Of a stretch of 64,000 bases of DNA, positions 33,669-41,466 are shown in pieces (the stretch's first letter is position 1; the number at the start of each line of letters is the position of its first letter). Location of the stretch: the IMG/VR virus record IMGVR_UViG_3300030333_006551, positions 1 to 64,000 of that record; one strand, written 5' to 3'. The translations under genes were made by a program, and so were the position numbers. Under the pieces are notes generated by a model, which saw nothing but the letters and a program-made list of their open reading frames with translations, did not search any database and was not told where the DNA came from. The stretch comes from a virus.

Positions 33669-33969
33669 TAAGTTTGCAGATATTGCAGATAGTGTAGCAC
33701 ATACAGTATATGTAAAACAGGAAGCGTATGGTGATTCATTTGGAAAGAGTGGCGAATGCCTCAGACAGATGTACCCAGATGGGATTCAGTCCGAACAATA
33801 CGATGATCTCCTCACTATTACGAGGATTCTTGATAAACTGTTTAGGATTGCCAATAATCCTACTGCTTTTGATGAAAATCCCTATCGAGATATTGTTGGA
33901 TATGGATTATTAGGTATGAATCGGCACTATAATAAAAGTGACCAGTTAATGGAGGAATATAATGACTAA
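33655..33969 (+). CDS. Conserved phage hypothetical protein
   Basis: 104 residues. MYPDGIQSEQYDDLLTITR with ILDKLFRIA and DENPYRDIVGYGLLG is a pattern I recall from many phage proteins of unknown function, sometimes linked to nucleotide modification. All-helical. Confidence 0.7.
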   Translation: MKQSNKFADIADSVAHTVYVKQEAYGDSFGKSGECLRQMYPDGIQSEQYDDLLTITRILDKLFRIANNPTAFDENPYRDIVGYGLLGMNRHYNKSDQLMEEYND

Positions 33970-34183
33970 AGAAGAAGCAAAAGATCTTATTGATCGGATT
34001 GATGAGATGGGTATTATGAACCCAGCATATTACAAACTTGGTTTGAATGATGAGCCTAATAAGCTACGGTTTATGGATGACTATGCCAAGCAAGCACAAT
34101 GGATTACTGATGCCTATGCAGCCTTATCGTCTTATTGGAATAGTAGTGCAGCAAAGCCTTCGAAATCCACTAAGACAAACTAG
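33962..34183 (+). CDS. Small hypothetical protein
   Basis: 73 residues; helical (EEAKDLIDRIDEMG) with a Ser/Lys tail (AAKPSKSTKTN). Converges with, and overlaps by 4 nt, the minus-strand basic gene. Confidence 0.55.
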   Translation: MTKEEAKDLIDRIDEMGIMNPAYYKLGLNDEPNKLRFMDDYAKQAQWITDAYAALSSYWNSSAAKPSKSTKTN

Positions 34184-34590
34184 CAGTTCCACTTACGGAG
34201 TGCTTTATTAATACGAGAGTCGGGATTATTGGCAGTTTTCGCACCAGTAAGCCTTCTCTTCATGCCACCCATCCGAGCGCAGAAGGACTTTCTGCGCTTG
34301 GCTTTTTTACTACCTTTCTTTAGTTTAGAAGGCTTGGTAGTAACAGCCATGCTTAATTTAGAACCGGGATTAGCTTTTCTATAAGATGCAATACCTTTTT
34401 TATTCAACCCGCCTTCTGGGTTTTTTCCTGCCTTTCTCTGCCATGCTGGTGATTTTTCTACAAGGAGGTTAAACACTCTTTCGAGGTATGTTCCTTCTTT
34501 TATGCATGATCCGGGTGAGTAAGGAACTGACCCAGGTTTAGGTTTGTAGCCTCTCCAACAGCGAGATTTTTTCTTTTTTTTGTTTGCCAT
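34180..34590 (-). CDS. Basic DUF6321-like protein
   Basis: 136 residues, strongly basic, encoded against its neighbours. AWQRKAGKNPEGGLNKKG, ANPGSKLSMAVTTKP, RRKSFCARMGGM and the ending ALRKWNC are the DUF6321 pattern of phage proteins. RBS AGAGG in a short leader after TATATAAT. Basic, cysteine-tipped: DNA binding or virion role is likely but unproven. Confidence 0.75.
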   Translation of the reverse strand: MANKKKKKSRCWRGYKPKPGSVPYSPGSCIKEGTYLERVFNLLVEKSPAWQRKAGKNPEGGLNKKGIASYRKANPGSKLSMAVTTKPSKLKKGSKKAKRRKSFCARMGGMKRRLTGAKTANNPDSRINKALRKWNC

Positions 34591-34612
34591 TTGTGACCTC
34601 TTCTGTTATTAT
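34584..34612 (+). promoter_or_regulatory. Sigma70-type promoter, leaderless layout
   Basis: TTGCCA (34584-34589), 17 bp, TATTAT (34607-34612), 6 bases to ATG 34619. The -35 box overlaps the start codon of the divergent minus-strand gene, so the two genes likely compete or are co-regulated. Confidence 0.75.
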
Positions 34613-34618
34613 ATAGGC

Positions 34619-35119
34619 ATGAACATTTTCGTACTCGACAATAATCCCTCTATCGCAGCCTCCATGCATTGTGATAAACATGTTCCCAAGATGATTCTTG
34701 AGACAGCCCAGATGCTGTCCACGGCTCACCATGTTTATGATACACCACAAGCTCCTCTTGTCTACAAAAAAGCGCATCTAAATCACCCCTGTACCGTCTG
34801 GATTCGTGAATCAAAAGCTAACTACGGCTGGGCTTGGACCTTGTACCATGAGCTTCTGGTTGAGTTTAGGAAGCGTCGAGGCAAGTATCACAAGTCTGGG
34901 GAGCTTATTCATGACCTTGCCCACACGCCCTCTGAGATGCCCAACATAGGCCCCACGCCCTTTGCCCAAGCCATGCCTGACGAGTACAAGCAAGAGGACG
35001 CTGTGGAGGCTTACAGGGCCTACTACATGGGCGATAAGGCTGTCTTTGCCAAGTGGGAGTGGCCCACAGCCAAGACTCCCTACTGGTGGAAAAATTCTGA
35101 AGTTTCACTTGCATCTTAA
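34619..35119 (+). CDS. Conserved phage protein, often named pyrimidine-dimer glycosylase-like
   Basis: 166 residues. MNIFVLDNNPSIAASMHCDK with HVPKMILETAQMLSTAH, LNHPCTVWIRES and NIGPTPFAQAMPDEYK match a widespread phage family sometimes annotated as pyrimidine dimer DNA glycosylase. The true activity is uncertain. The only close upstream signal is the -10 box 6 nt away, with no RBS. Confidence 0.8.
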   Translation: MNIFVLDNNPSIAASMHCDKHVPKMILETAQMLSTAHHVYDTPQAPLVYKKAHLNHPCTVWIRESKANYGWAWTLYHELLVEFRKRRGKYHKSGELIHDLAHTPSEMPNIGPTPFAQAMPDEYKQEDAVEAYRAYYMGDKAVFAKWEWPTAKTPYWWKNSEVSLAS

Positions 35120-35136
35120 GGATCCTGTGGTATAAT
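35109..35136 (+). promoter_or_regulatory. Sigma70 promoter with extended -10, leaderless layout
   Basis: TTGCAT (35109-35114), 16 bp, TGGTATAAT (-10 at 35131-35136), 6 bases to ATG 35143. Confidence 0.82.
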
Positions 35137-35142
35137 AGGCGC

Positions 35143-35331
35143 ATGACGAAAACGAACGAGCAAATGCTGAGAGAGAAGTGGCCTGATAGGGCCAAGAAGG
35201 CAGCTAACGGCAGTCGCAAGGAGGCTATATACCTCATGTGCATCAACTGTATTGGCTCCTCTCAAGAGGCAAGAAAGTGCGAAAGCGTCGAATGTTTCCT
35301 TCACCCCTACAGACCTGGGAGTAACCGATGA
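35143..35331 (+). CDS. Small Cys-rich zinc-finger-like protein
   Basis: 62 residues. CINCIGSSQEARKCESVEC followed by FLHPYRPG is a known phage motif (CxxC...C...C, HPYR). Probably binds zinc. First gene of a long small-gene operon; predicted leaderless start. Confidence 0.7.
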   Translation: MTKTNEQMLREKWPDRAKKAANGSRKEAIYLMCINCIGSSQEARKCESVECFLHPYRPGSNR

Positions 35332-35507
35332 AAAAGTACATGGTTCTAGTTCCTGAAGTACATGTCTCTTACCGAGAGGTGGAGGCAGAAAACGAGGCGG
35401 ATGCCATAGAGTTAGCTATGGGAAATATCGTCAGTACAGAAGTTGATTTTAGTTATTCTTACACCTTAGAAAATGATATCGAAGTTCAGGAGCGAACCGA
35501 TGAGTAA
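35328..35507 (+). CDS. Small hypothetical protein, paralogue of 36573
   Basis: 59 residues. MKKYMVLVPEVHVSYREVEA aligns along its whole length with the 59-residue protein at 36573 (MKKYEVCVPEVHNSYRIVEA), including DAIELAMG/EAIELGMG and YTLEN/HTLEE. Beta-alpha-beta small domain. ATGA overlap with previous stop. Confidence 0.65.
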   Translation: MKKYMVLVPEVHVSYREVEAENEADAIELAMGNIVSTEVDFSYSYTLENDIEVQERTDE

Positions 35508-35691
35508 AGAAATCACCAAATCTTTGTACGAGAAAGCATCCTGCTGGATGGCAGACTTTGAGGACTCGTCTCTTTTAGAGGAGAATATGCCCAAAGAAGA
35601 TGTTGAGCAATTTCTTCTAGACGAAGCGTTCGACATCATGTACCAACTTTATCTCATCTACCAAGAGGAGGAGGATCAGAGCGATGACTAA
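35500..35691 (+). CDS. Small acidic protein, tandem paralogue A
   Basis: 63 residues from ATG 35500. ITKSLYEKASCWM and the helical LLDEAFDIMYQLYLIYQ match the next gene's ITKELHAKAMAWM and LVEEAADILFELNQCYN. Unknown function. Confidence 0.6.
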   Translation: MSKEITKSLYEKASCWMADFEDSSLLEENMPKEDVEQFLLDEAFDIMYQLYLIYQEEEDQSDD

Positions 35692-35899
35692 AAAGTTAGA
35701 AGAGAAGATTATCACTAAAGAACTCCATGCCAAAGCCATGGCATGGATGCAACAGGAAAGGCTAAGGGGAGTCGAGCAAGTACCCGATGCTTGGCTTGTG
35801 GAGGAAGCTGCTGATATTCTGTTTGAGTTGAATCAATGCTATAATGGAGCCATGAGCAGTTTTGTATACGACGAAGAGACAGGAGAGGTTTATTACTAA
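35684..35899 (+). CDS. Small acidic protein, tandem paralogue B
   Basis: 71 residues, paralogous to the preceding gene (see there), with an extra tail ending FVYDEETGEVYY. Overlaps by 8 nt upstream and one base downstream (TAATG). Confidence 0.6.
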   Translation: MTKKLEEKIITKELHAKAMAWMQQERLRGVEQVPDAWLVEEAADILFELNQCYNGAMSSFVYDEETGEVYY

Positions 35900-36327
35900 T
35901 GAGTAAACTTAGGAATGGAAAGCTGAATCATGGTGATCGTGTTGAGATCTACCGCAACCTTCACAACGATACCTTCTCTATTCGCAGAAACGGTAAGGTA
36001 GTAAAACACCTTGCGAACTGGCAGAGAATCTTCCTGAAAGATGTTAAGTTCGCTGTGCAACCTGCTGGTAGAGAAAAAGTGCGTCGAGAAGGAAAGAAGA
36101 ATGTTCACGCATTTATTAGAGGGACTTACCTCGCTCCTTCGACCTTCCCGCACACTACCTCTGAGTTCAAAGCTAAGTGTACTGAGTGGGTTACTTACAA
36201 CCCGTACCAGAACGATCATTTTACCGCTACAGTTACTGACCCTGAAACCACTTTTACCAGTTACCAAGATGTGCATGAGGCCAAGTTGGTAACTCTTACC
36301 TACGGATATGTTTATGCCGCACTCTAA
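35899..36327 (+). CDS. Conserved phage hypothetical protein
   Basis: 142 residues. SKLRNGKLNHGDRVEIYRNL, RREGKKNVHAFIRGTY and a beta-rich remainder form a family I recall from many phages of Gram-negative bacteria; function unknown. Beta-barrel-like prediction. Confidence 0.7.
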   Translation: MSKLRNGKLNHGDRVEIYRNLHNDTFSIRRNGKVVKHLANWQRIFLKDVKFAVQPAGREKVRREGKKNVHAFIRGTYLAPSTFPHTTSEFKAKCTEWVTYNPYQNDHFTATVTDPETTFTSYQDVHEAKLVTLTYGYVYAAL

Positions 36328-36586
36328 ATTACCCCTAGACCAAAGAGCTACCCAGATCCATGAAAGGATGGGATTTCATTGGGACGCTCTGTGTAATGCT
36401 GCTTCTGAGTTGTACGCATTAGAAGAACACTATGATCTGCGTGAGGACTCTATCCAGATGATAGAAGAGACTTACAACAGTATGTATGAGCAACTTCAAA
36501 ACTTGAAGTACGATATTGATGACGCTGAGAACTGGATGTTCAATGGCTACAGCCTACAGGAGATTGATGAAGATGAAGAAGTATGA
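36308..36586 (+). CDS. Small hypothetical protein
   Basis: 92 residues, helical (LCNAASELYALEEHYDLRED), acidic C terminus. ATG 36314 is an alternative start. Overlaps its neighbours. Confidence 0.55.
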   Translation: MFMPHSKLPLDQRATQIHERMGFHWDALCNAASELYALEEHYDLREDSIQMIEETYNSMYEQLQNLKYDIDDAENWMFNGYSLQEIDEDEEV

Positions 36587-36752
36587 AGTATGTGTTCCCG
36601 AAGTTCACAATTCTTACAGGATTGTAGAAGCTAACTCTGAGGAGGAAGCTATTGAGCTTGGAATGGGAATGGACGATCATTTCTTTGAGTATTCTCACAC
36701 TTTAGAAGAAAATGTTACAGCACAGGAGATTAGTGAAGATGAAGATCAATAA
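36573..36752 (+). CDS. Small hypothetical protein, paralogue of 35328
   Basis: 59 residues; starts at ATG 36573 inside the end of the previous gene. Same length and pattern as the gene at 35328, with an acidic end (ISEDEDQ). Confidence 0.65.
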   Translation: MKKYEVCVPEVHNSYRIVEANSEEEAIELGMGMDDHFFEYSHTLEENVTAQEISEDEDQ

Positions 36753-37119
36753 TTGTATTCAACTCTTAGATGAGTGGAGTGGGGGAGGTCAAGCTGATGC
36801 TGAGTGGCACGCTAAACAAATCATGGAAAAGTATATCTTCAAGTATACTGAGTGTGGTTGTGTTTTTGATGCTGACGATGATGGAGTGACTGTGTGTGGC
36901 TATGCAGAAGGCTCTGACGCTGATCTCGCTCCTTATTACTTGAAGTGGGGCTTCACTATTGAGGAATTCAATGAAGCTCTCAATGAGGCAGACATTGATG
37001 GAGTAGAGGAATGGGAACGAGTAAACCAATGGGATGATGAAGATGATCTTGCAGAGGTCATGGGATACGAGGGACAAAAAGAGAACTACGAGGACCACAA
37101 AGATAAGGATGGAATGTAA
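36739..37119 (+). CDS. Acidic hypothetical protein
   Basis: 126 residues, very acidic. KINNCIQLLDEW, FKYTECGCVFDADDDGV and LKWGFTIEEFNEALNEAD are the visible parts. A DNA-mimic role is conceivable because of charge only. Confidence 0.55.
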   Translation: MKINNCIQLLDEWSGGGQADAEWHAKQIMEKYIFKYTECGCVFDADDDGVTVCGYAEGSDADLAPYYLKWGFTIEEFNEALNEADIDGVEEWERVNQWDDEDDLAEVMGYEGQKENYEDHKDKDGM

Positions 37120-37379
37120 TGGATACTGAATTATCAAAATACAAGAAGGCGTTAGAGCTATTCACAGAGGATCTGAAGCATTTAGGTGAGGTAGATCATA
37201 GTCTTTCTGTATTCCTTACTGATGAGACTGAGTGCTTTGATGACTGCCCAGAGATTGATAAGGCTAGAACTTTAATTCAAGAAGCATACGAGATTATTGA
37301 GGATTACCAAAAACTACAACTCTTATGGGTTGAGGATCAAACTTTATGGGTTGAGGAACAAACTAAAGATGAACATTAA
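37119..37379 (+). CDS. Small acidic protein with C-terminal LWVE repeat
   Basis: 86 residues, helical. The end carries a tandem repeat LLWVEDQT/LWVEEQT from a nearly exact DNA duplication at 37319-37362. Shares one base with the previous stop (TAATG). Confidence 0.5.
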   Translation: MDTELSKYKKALELFTEDLKHLGEVDHSLSVFLTDETECFDDCPEIDKARTLIQEAYEIIEDYQKLQLLWVEDQTLWVEEQTKDEH

Positions 37380-37704
37380 CGAAAACAAGTGGATTGAAAA
37401 CCATACCGAGGATACTATGGATTTTTACAACATGAGAAAACCGATGATTGACGAAACACTATTTAACACAGAGCGTTACGATGTTTTGCGTGAAAAAATG
37501 GTAGATGAGCTTATGGAAGATCAGATGGCTATGCCTACTCACACTCTTCTGTCCATGCTGGAGGAATTCGTTTGGGATATGTTTCACAATATGGATGACG
37601 ATCAGTTGCAGGATATGTTTGATAACTTGAAGCAAGATGAAGTGGACCCTGATGGGATTACAGATATGTTTGAACCTACAGTAGTGGAGGATAAGACGGA
37701 ATGA
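37369..37704 (+). CDS. Acidic hypothetical protein
   Basis: 111 residues, Met- and Asp-rich (DMFHNMDDDQLQDMFDNL). Start ATG 37369 chosen because the upstream part overlaps the previous gene. Unknown. Confidence 0.5.
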   Translation: MNINENKWIENHTEDTMDFYNMRKPMIDETLFNTERYDVLREKMVDELMEDQMAMPTHTLLSMLEEFVWDMFHNMDDDQLQDMFDNLKQDEVDPDGITDMFEPTVVEDKTE

Positions 37705-37991
37705 ACATCTTTGTAGATATAGATGAAACAATATGTTTTTATGAGGGAGAAAGATCTTATCCTGATGCAACTCCTTGGTACGAAAGCATAGCTAAAATAA
37801 ATAAATTATATGATGAAGGGCATCATATTGTCTATTGGACTGCAAGAGGATCAGCAACAGGAGTTGATTGGAAGGATCTTACTGAAAAGCAACTCTCTGA
37901 CTGGGGAGTAAAACACCATGAACTTCGTATGGGGAAACCCTCCTATGATCTTCTCATTTGTGATAAAACAGATAGAATAGAAAACTTATGA
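37701..37991 (+). CDS. Short HAD-superfamily protein
   Basis: 96 residues. MNIFVDIDETICF holds the nucleophile DxD (Asp6, Asp8), HHIVYWTARG the second motif, GKPSYDLLICDK the end of the core. Small HAD proteins like this occur in capsule and LPS loci. It overlaps the heptose-type nucleotidyltransferase gene, so it may dephosphorylate a sugar phosphate in the same pathway. Confidence 0.75.
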   Translation: MNIFVDIDETICFYEGERSYPDATPWYESIAKINKLYDEGHHIVYWTARGSATGVDWKDLTEKQLSDWGVKHHELRMGKPSYDLLICDKTDRIENL

Positions 37992-38383
37992 AAAAGGTCT
38001 GGGTTAACGGTTGCTTTGATGTCCTACATCGTGGACACATCGAGCTATTTAGATTTGCTAGTGTGTTGGGCGATGAGCTAATGGTAGGTCTTGATTCTGA
38101 CTCTAAGGTTACGCAAGACAAGGGAGAGGGTAGGCCCATAAACATTCTTAGTGATAGAATATTTATGCTACGAGCTATTAAATATATTGATGCAGTTACT
38201 TACTTCGATTCAGCAATTGACCTAGAAAGAGCCATTAAGTATTATTCCCCAGATATTATGGTTGTAGGATCAGATTGGAAAGGTAAGACAATTGTAGGGG
38301 AACAATATGCTAAGAAGGTAGTGTTCTTTGATAGAGTGGGAGACTACTCCACAACTAATATTATAAATGGAGCTAGTAACTAA
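37988..38383 (+). CDS. Nucleotidyltransferase, HldE C-domain/RfaE2-like
   Basis: 131 residues. VNGCFDVLHRGHIEL (HxGH, His14-His17), GLDSDSKV, RIFMLRAIKYID, PDIMVVGSDWKGKTIVG and the final DYSTTNII agree with the adenylyltransferase half of HldE (ADP-heptose synthesis); glycerol-3-phosphate cytidylyltransferase is the alternative. The kinase half is at 11037. Together they would rebuild HldE from two genes. Confidence 0.82.
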   Translation: MKKVWVNGCFDVLHRGHIELFRFASVLGDELMVGLDSDSKVTQDKGEGRPINILSDRIFMLRAIKYIDAVTYFDSAIDLERAIKYYSPDIMVVGSDWKGKTIVGEQYAKKVVFFDRVGDYSTTNIINGASN

Positions 38384-38385
38384 TC

Positions 38386-38604
38386 ATGATCTGTCATGTA
38401 ACTCTCCTAGATATGAGTATGGGACTTATTATACTAGCCAGCATCATGCTCATCACTAACATAGTTACGGTATACTTTACTTTCACTACATGGTATAGTA
38501 GAAATGACGGGAATTCACGCAAGAGAGAAATACCCGTTTACTACAATGAACAAGGTAAACTAACTATAGATGATAAGGAGATAAATAAGGATGCAGATAT
38601 TTAG
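38386..38604 (+). CDS. Small membrane protein
   Basis: 72 residues with one hydrophobic span (GLIILASIMLITNIVTVYF) and a charged tail. ATG 38413 is an alternative start. Followed by two lipoprotein genes. Confidence 0.55.
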   Translation: MICHVTLLDMSMGLIILASIMLITNIVTVYFTFTTWYSRNDGNSRKREIPVYYNEQGKLTIDDKEINKDADI

Positions 38605-38833
38605 ATACTTAGTTATCTTCTTCTGGTTAGAAGCAATTATAGTATTATCTCTAGGATGCACCGCGCCTAGAGAGCGTAGAGGTGATTGGATGGAGCATTT
38701 AAACTCCAAAAAATTTACTTATAATCCTCCTATGATCCATTGGGATAGAAACAATTACTACTCTCATGAGGAGTTAAGGGCGATCTGGAAAATAAAAATG
38801 GATAGAATTCTTGAGTCTTACTCGGAGGAGTAG
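38591..38833 (+). CDS. Putative lipoprotein
   Basis: 80 residues; signal with lipobox LSLGC23, mature part short and charged (APRERRGDWMEHLNSK). Overlaps the previous gene by 14 nt. Confidence 0.6.
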   Translation: MQIFRYLVIFFWLEAIIVLSLGCTAPRERRGDWMEHLNSKKFTYNPPMIHWDRNNYYSHEELRAIWKIKMDRILESYSEE

Positions 38834-38844
38834 CTAAATATAGT

Positions 38845-39336
38845 ATGCGATGGGTATTAGTACATTTTTTAGCTTTTGTTGTCATAACACAATTCTTGAT
38901 GGGATGCACAACTCCTACCAAGGCTCTTAACTTTCTCACTCCTGATCGAATTGGGATAGGAAGAACAAAGGGCGTTATGTCTATGGAAGGTTTCTCTCAT
39001 GGACATTATAGTGGTGGTTATGAAGATGGATGGCATCATGGAGAAGAATGGGGAGAAACATGGTCTCGTAGTGAGTTTTCAGGAGAGTCTGAAGCTGATA
39101 TGATTTGGTTTGAGTGGGATTTCCCCCAATGGGAAGAGCCTAACGACTATGACCTTTATTTGCGCGAGAGAGTTAGGACACTTAGCTTAGAAAAAGACCT
39201 AATAATTGCAGAGAGGCAGTTAGAGAAAAGAGATAAAGCAATAGATAAAACCATTAACAGAATAGATAACATTCTCGACTGTACTCCAGCAGAGAGGGAA
39301 GCTGAAGGTATGTGGCCTAAGAAGCTAACGGAGTAA
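38845..39336 (+). CDS. Putative lipoprotein with coiled-coil end
   Basis: 163 residues: lipobox FLMGC21, a His/Gly/Trp-rich middle (GHYSGGYEDGWHHGEEWGE) and a C-terminal helix (LIIAERQLEKRDKAID). Could span the periplasm or act in lysis. CTAAATA (38835-38841) just upstream may be a late -10. Confidence 0.6.
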   Translation: MRWVLVHFLAFVVITQFLMGCTTPTKALNFLTPDRIGIGRTKGVMSMEGFSHGHYSGGYEDGWHHGEEWGETWSRSEFSGESEADMIWFEWDFPQWEEPNDYDLYLRERVRTLSLEKDLIIAERQLEKRDKAIDKTINRIDNILDCTPAEREAEGMWPKKLTE

Positions 39337-39340
39337 AATA

Positions 39341-39961
39341 ATGGTAGATCCTAGTACAAGAGTTCAGTTTGGTCAATCAGATAGAGATCTTGGAGATAAG
39401 ATATGTTACAAGATTCTAACTTTTCAAGGTAAGTATAAGCAAGAGGTAATTTCTGTATCACCAAATGGATATACCAAGTACAACCTAGTATTTACAGACT
39501 TAAAATTTGTGTGGGAGTGTACATGCTTAACTCCAGAGGAGCGGGATGAGATGAGAAATCGGTATAGAACAAATCTTGTTCCTCTTCCACCAACAACTGG
39601 ACCTACTGCACAACCCGCTGGAGAGAACTATTGGCAGCAGAGAGAGTTCTCTTATGTTATGGAGATTGAGCCTACTGATGTTTTCTGTGATCCTAATCGC
39701 CGCGCTGACTTCCTCTCGCCATGTGAAGGTAAAATAGAGTGTAGTTTGCCTGATAAAACTATGGAACTTCCTGGAATGTGTGAAGGTAAGAACTGCGTAG
39801 ACAGGCACATTCCTATAACTTTGGGAACTATGTTTTTTAGATGTAACTGTAGAGACAGGGTAATTGATGTTGCGAGAGAACTTCGTAGAGATAACTCATG
39901 TCCTAAAGGCTTTAATGATGGTTCTGATTTAGAGTGTAAAGCTCCAGAAGACAGTAAGTAA
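39341..39961 (+). CDS. Cysteine-rich protein, virion-type family
   Basis: 206 residues. ECTCLTPEERD, CDPNRR, CEGKIECSLP, CEGKNCVD and FRCNCRDR show paired cysteines. The start VDPSTRVQFGQS loosely resembles the FFGT starts. Resembles the proteins at 49715 and 52159 in having a beta-rich first half ending in CxC. Unknown function. Confidence 0.65.
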   Translation: MVDPSTRVQFGQSDRDLGDKICYKILTFQGKYKQEVISVSPNGYTKYNLVFTDLKFVWECTCLTPEERDEMRNRYRTNLVPLPPTTGPTAQPAGENYWQQREFSYVMEIEPTDVFCDPNRRADFLSPCEGKIECSLPDKTMELPGMCEGKNCVDRHIPITLGTMFFRCNCRDRVIDVARELRRDNSCPKGFNDGSDLECKAPEDSK

Positions 39962-39975
39962 TTTTCACTTTGTCC

Positions 39976-40004
39976 TTGCTTTCGTAGAGCATCTATGGTA
40001 TAAT
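39976..40004 (+). promoter_or_regulatory. Sigma70 promoter with extended -10
   Basis: TTGCTT (39976-39981), 17 bp, TGGTATAAT (-10 at 39999-40004). Unlike the leaderless set, 56 nt follow before the ATG at 40061, including a small CCTGAAATCAGG hairpin. Confidence 0.82.
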
Positions 40005-40060
40005 AGTGCCTGAAATCAGGAAATCACCCGAATACACAAATAACTTTCCGCGCATAATAT

Positions 40061-40627
40061 ATGACCACAATCACTAGCGATCAATGGGATCTCATTGAAA
40101 AGAAGTACGGTAGACTCATTAGTAAGATCTGCCATAACATTACAGGCGATATTGCAATTGCCAATTACGACGATAACCTTCAAGACCTAAGACTAGCAGC
40201 TATGGAAGCAGTTAATGGCTTTGCAAGAAAAGAAGGATTAGAGTTCGATGAGTTTTGGGATACAGAAGGTTTTAATAAGTATCTCAAGACTTGCCTCTGG
40301 AACTTGAAGAACAAGAAAGGAGCCAATATCACGAAGAAGTATCCTGTAACCAAGAACACGGTGGATATTAATAAATTCGCGGAGATCTTGATAGACGAGA
40401 GACAAGATACTAGTGGTATTGATCTAGGTATATCTATCGACCAGATTGCTTATAAGTTTACAGATAGACAAAAGATAGTAGTAGATGCAATCACTAAGGA
40501 TCCAACACTACTAAAGCCTAATGGTAAGGTAAACATCAAGAAACTATCTGAACAACTGAATCTTACATGGTTAGAGATCAGAAAAGAGATTGTTTCCCTA
40601 TCTGAGATCCTCCAAAATAAACTATAG
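40061..40627 (+). CDS. Sigma-70-like factor, candidate late sigma (gp55-like)
   Basis: 188 residues, the length of T4 gp55. Residues 30-95 look like sigma region 2: DDNLQDLRLAAMEAVNGF, then FNKYLKTCLWNLKNKKG (core- and -10-binding helices). The C-terminal 60 residues (FTDRQKIVVDAI...KLSEQLNLTWLEIRKEI) look like a region 4 helix-turn-helix. It may direct RNA polymerase to phage late promoters. Own strong promoter with a leader. Confidence 0.6.
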   Translation: MTTITSDQWDLIEKKYGRLISKICHNITGDIAIANYDDNLQDLRLAAMEAVNGFARKEGLEFDEFWDTEGFNKYLKTCLWNLKNKKGANITKKYPVTKNTVDINKFAEILIDERQDTSGIDLGISIDQIAYKFTDRQKIVVDAITKDPTLLKPNGKVNIKKLSEQLNLTWLEIRKEIVSLSEILQNKL

Positions 40628-40670
40628 GTCATAAAGGACCAAAGGTAAAAGTCAAATTAGAGAACCAAAT

Positions 40671-41024
40671 ATGATGTATTTTATATACGATGAGAACTAC
40701 TTAGATGAGAATGATGACTTCAATTATGTGATGTCCCCATGCTTCGAGAGCTTTGAGAAAGCAGCTAGTTATGGTATACGCCAAGCAATAAGAACAGACA
40801 AGAAGATAGTCACACTCATAACAGACCAAGGTATGATAATTACCTTCTGGAACCCACACCTAGAAGACCCACAAGAACCTGGACATAAGATGGGTACTAT
40901 CAATCATACCTTTAAGGAGTACCTACCCAAATGGTATAAAAGTTATAAGAAAAAGGAACAATTGAAGGATAAAATAGATCCTACTGATATTCCCGATGTC
41001 TGTCCTGAATTTGATGTAGATTAA
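40671..41024 (+). CDS. Hypothetical protein
   Basis: 117 residues; ATG 40671 or 40674. Beta-alpha start (MYFIYDENYLDENDDF), KKIVTLITDQGMIITFW in the middle, and a basic then acidic tail. 12 nt after a GTCAAATTA repeat. Not recognised. Confidence 0.6.
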   Translation: MMYFIYDENYLDENDDFNYVMSPCFESFEKAASYGIRQAIRTDKKIVTLITDQGMIITFWNPHLEDPQEPGHKMGTINHTFKEYLPKWYKSYKKKEQLKDKIDPTDIPDVCPEFDVD

Positions 41025-41145
41025 ATAAAAGGTACGATTTATTTAGAATCAATACATAAAAGTCAAATTACACATAGCATATATTATATAATATAAGTAT
41101 AGTGTATTGTTTTTGCTTTACCCAAACACACAAAATAATCTCAGT

Positions 41146-41340
41146 ATGTCCGATATAAAAGTCAAATTAGAATTTAGTTGGAACTTTAATAAGCGCGATT
41201 GGAACGCTAAATTAAAACATTTCAATGAGTTTAAAGCAGAGTTAGAGAATAAGTCTGACTATGATCCTGTTAGTATGTTCTTCTTTCTTAATGATATGGT
41301 GTACCCTGAGCTAGAGCATATAGATGTAACACCCACTTAA
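41146..41340 (+). CDS. Small hypothetical protein
   Basis: 64 residues from ATG 41146 (SDIKVKLEFSWNFNKRDW). The AAAAGTCAAATT repeat encodes KVKL here. A TATAAT at 41087-41092 upstream could be its promoter. Last plus-strand gene before the minus-strand module. Confidence 0.5.
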   Translation: MSDIKVKLEFSWNFNKRDWNAKLKHFNEFKAELENKSDYDPVSMFFFLNDMVYPELEHIDVTPT

Positions 41341-41466
41341 GAAAAGTCAAATTAATACATACTTACATACAACTAACATATAAGAAAAGTCAAATTGATG
41401 TGAAATTATATCACCGATGGCCTATCATATAGTGGCAATGATCTGATAAGATCATGGTTATCTCCT

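Larger units (their letters stand above)
40647..41396 (+). repeat. Dispersed AAAAGTCAAATT repeat, five copies
   Basis: Copies at 40647-40659, 41058-41070, 41157-41169, 41342-41354 and 41385-41396, all in the same orientation; two more partial copies precede uvsX (25241, 25270). One copy lies inside a coding start (IKVKLE at 41157). Likely a binding site for a regulator or a phage-specific promoter element. Confidence 0.65.

Noticed and set aside
37701-37991. GmhB heptose bisphosphate phosphatase
   Set aside because: At 96 residues it is half the length of GmhB and lacks its zinc-binding cysteine loop; called a short HAD protein only.
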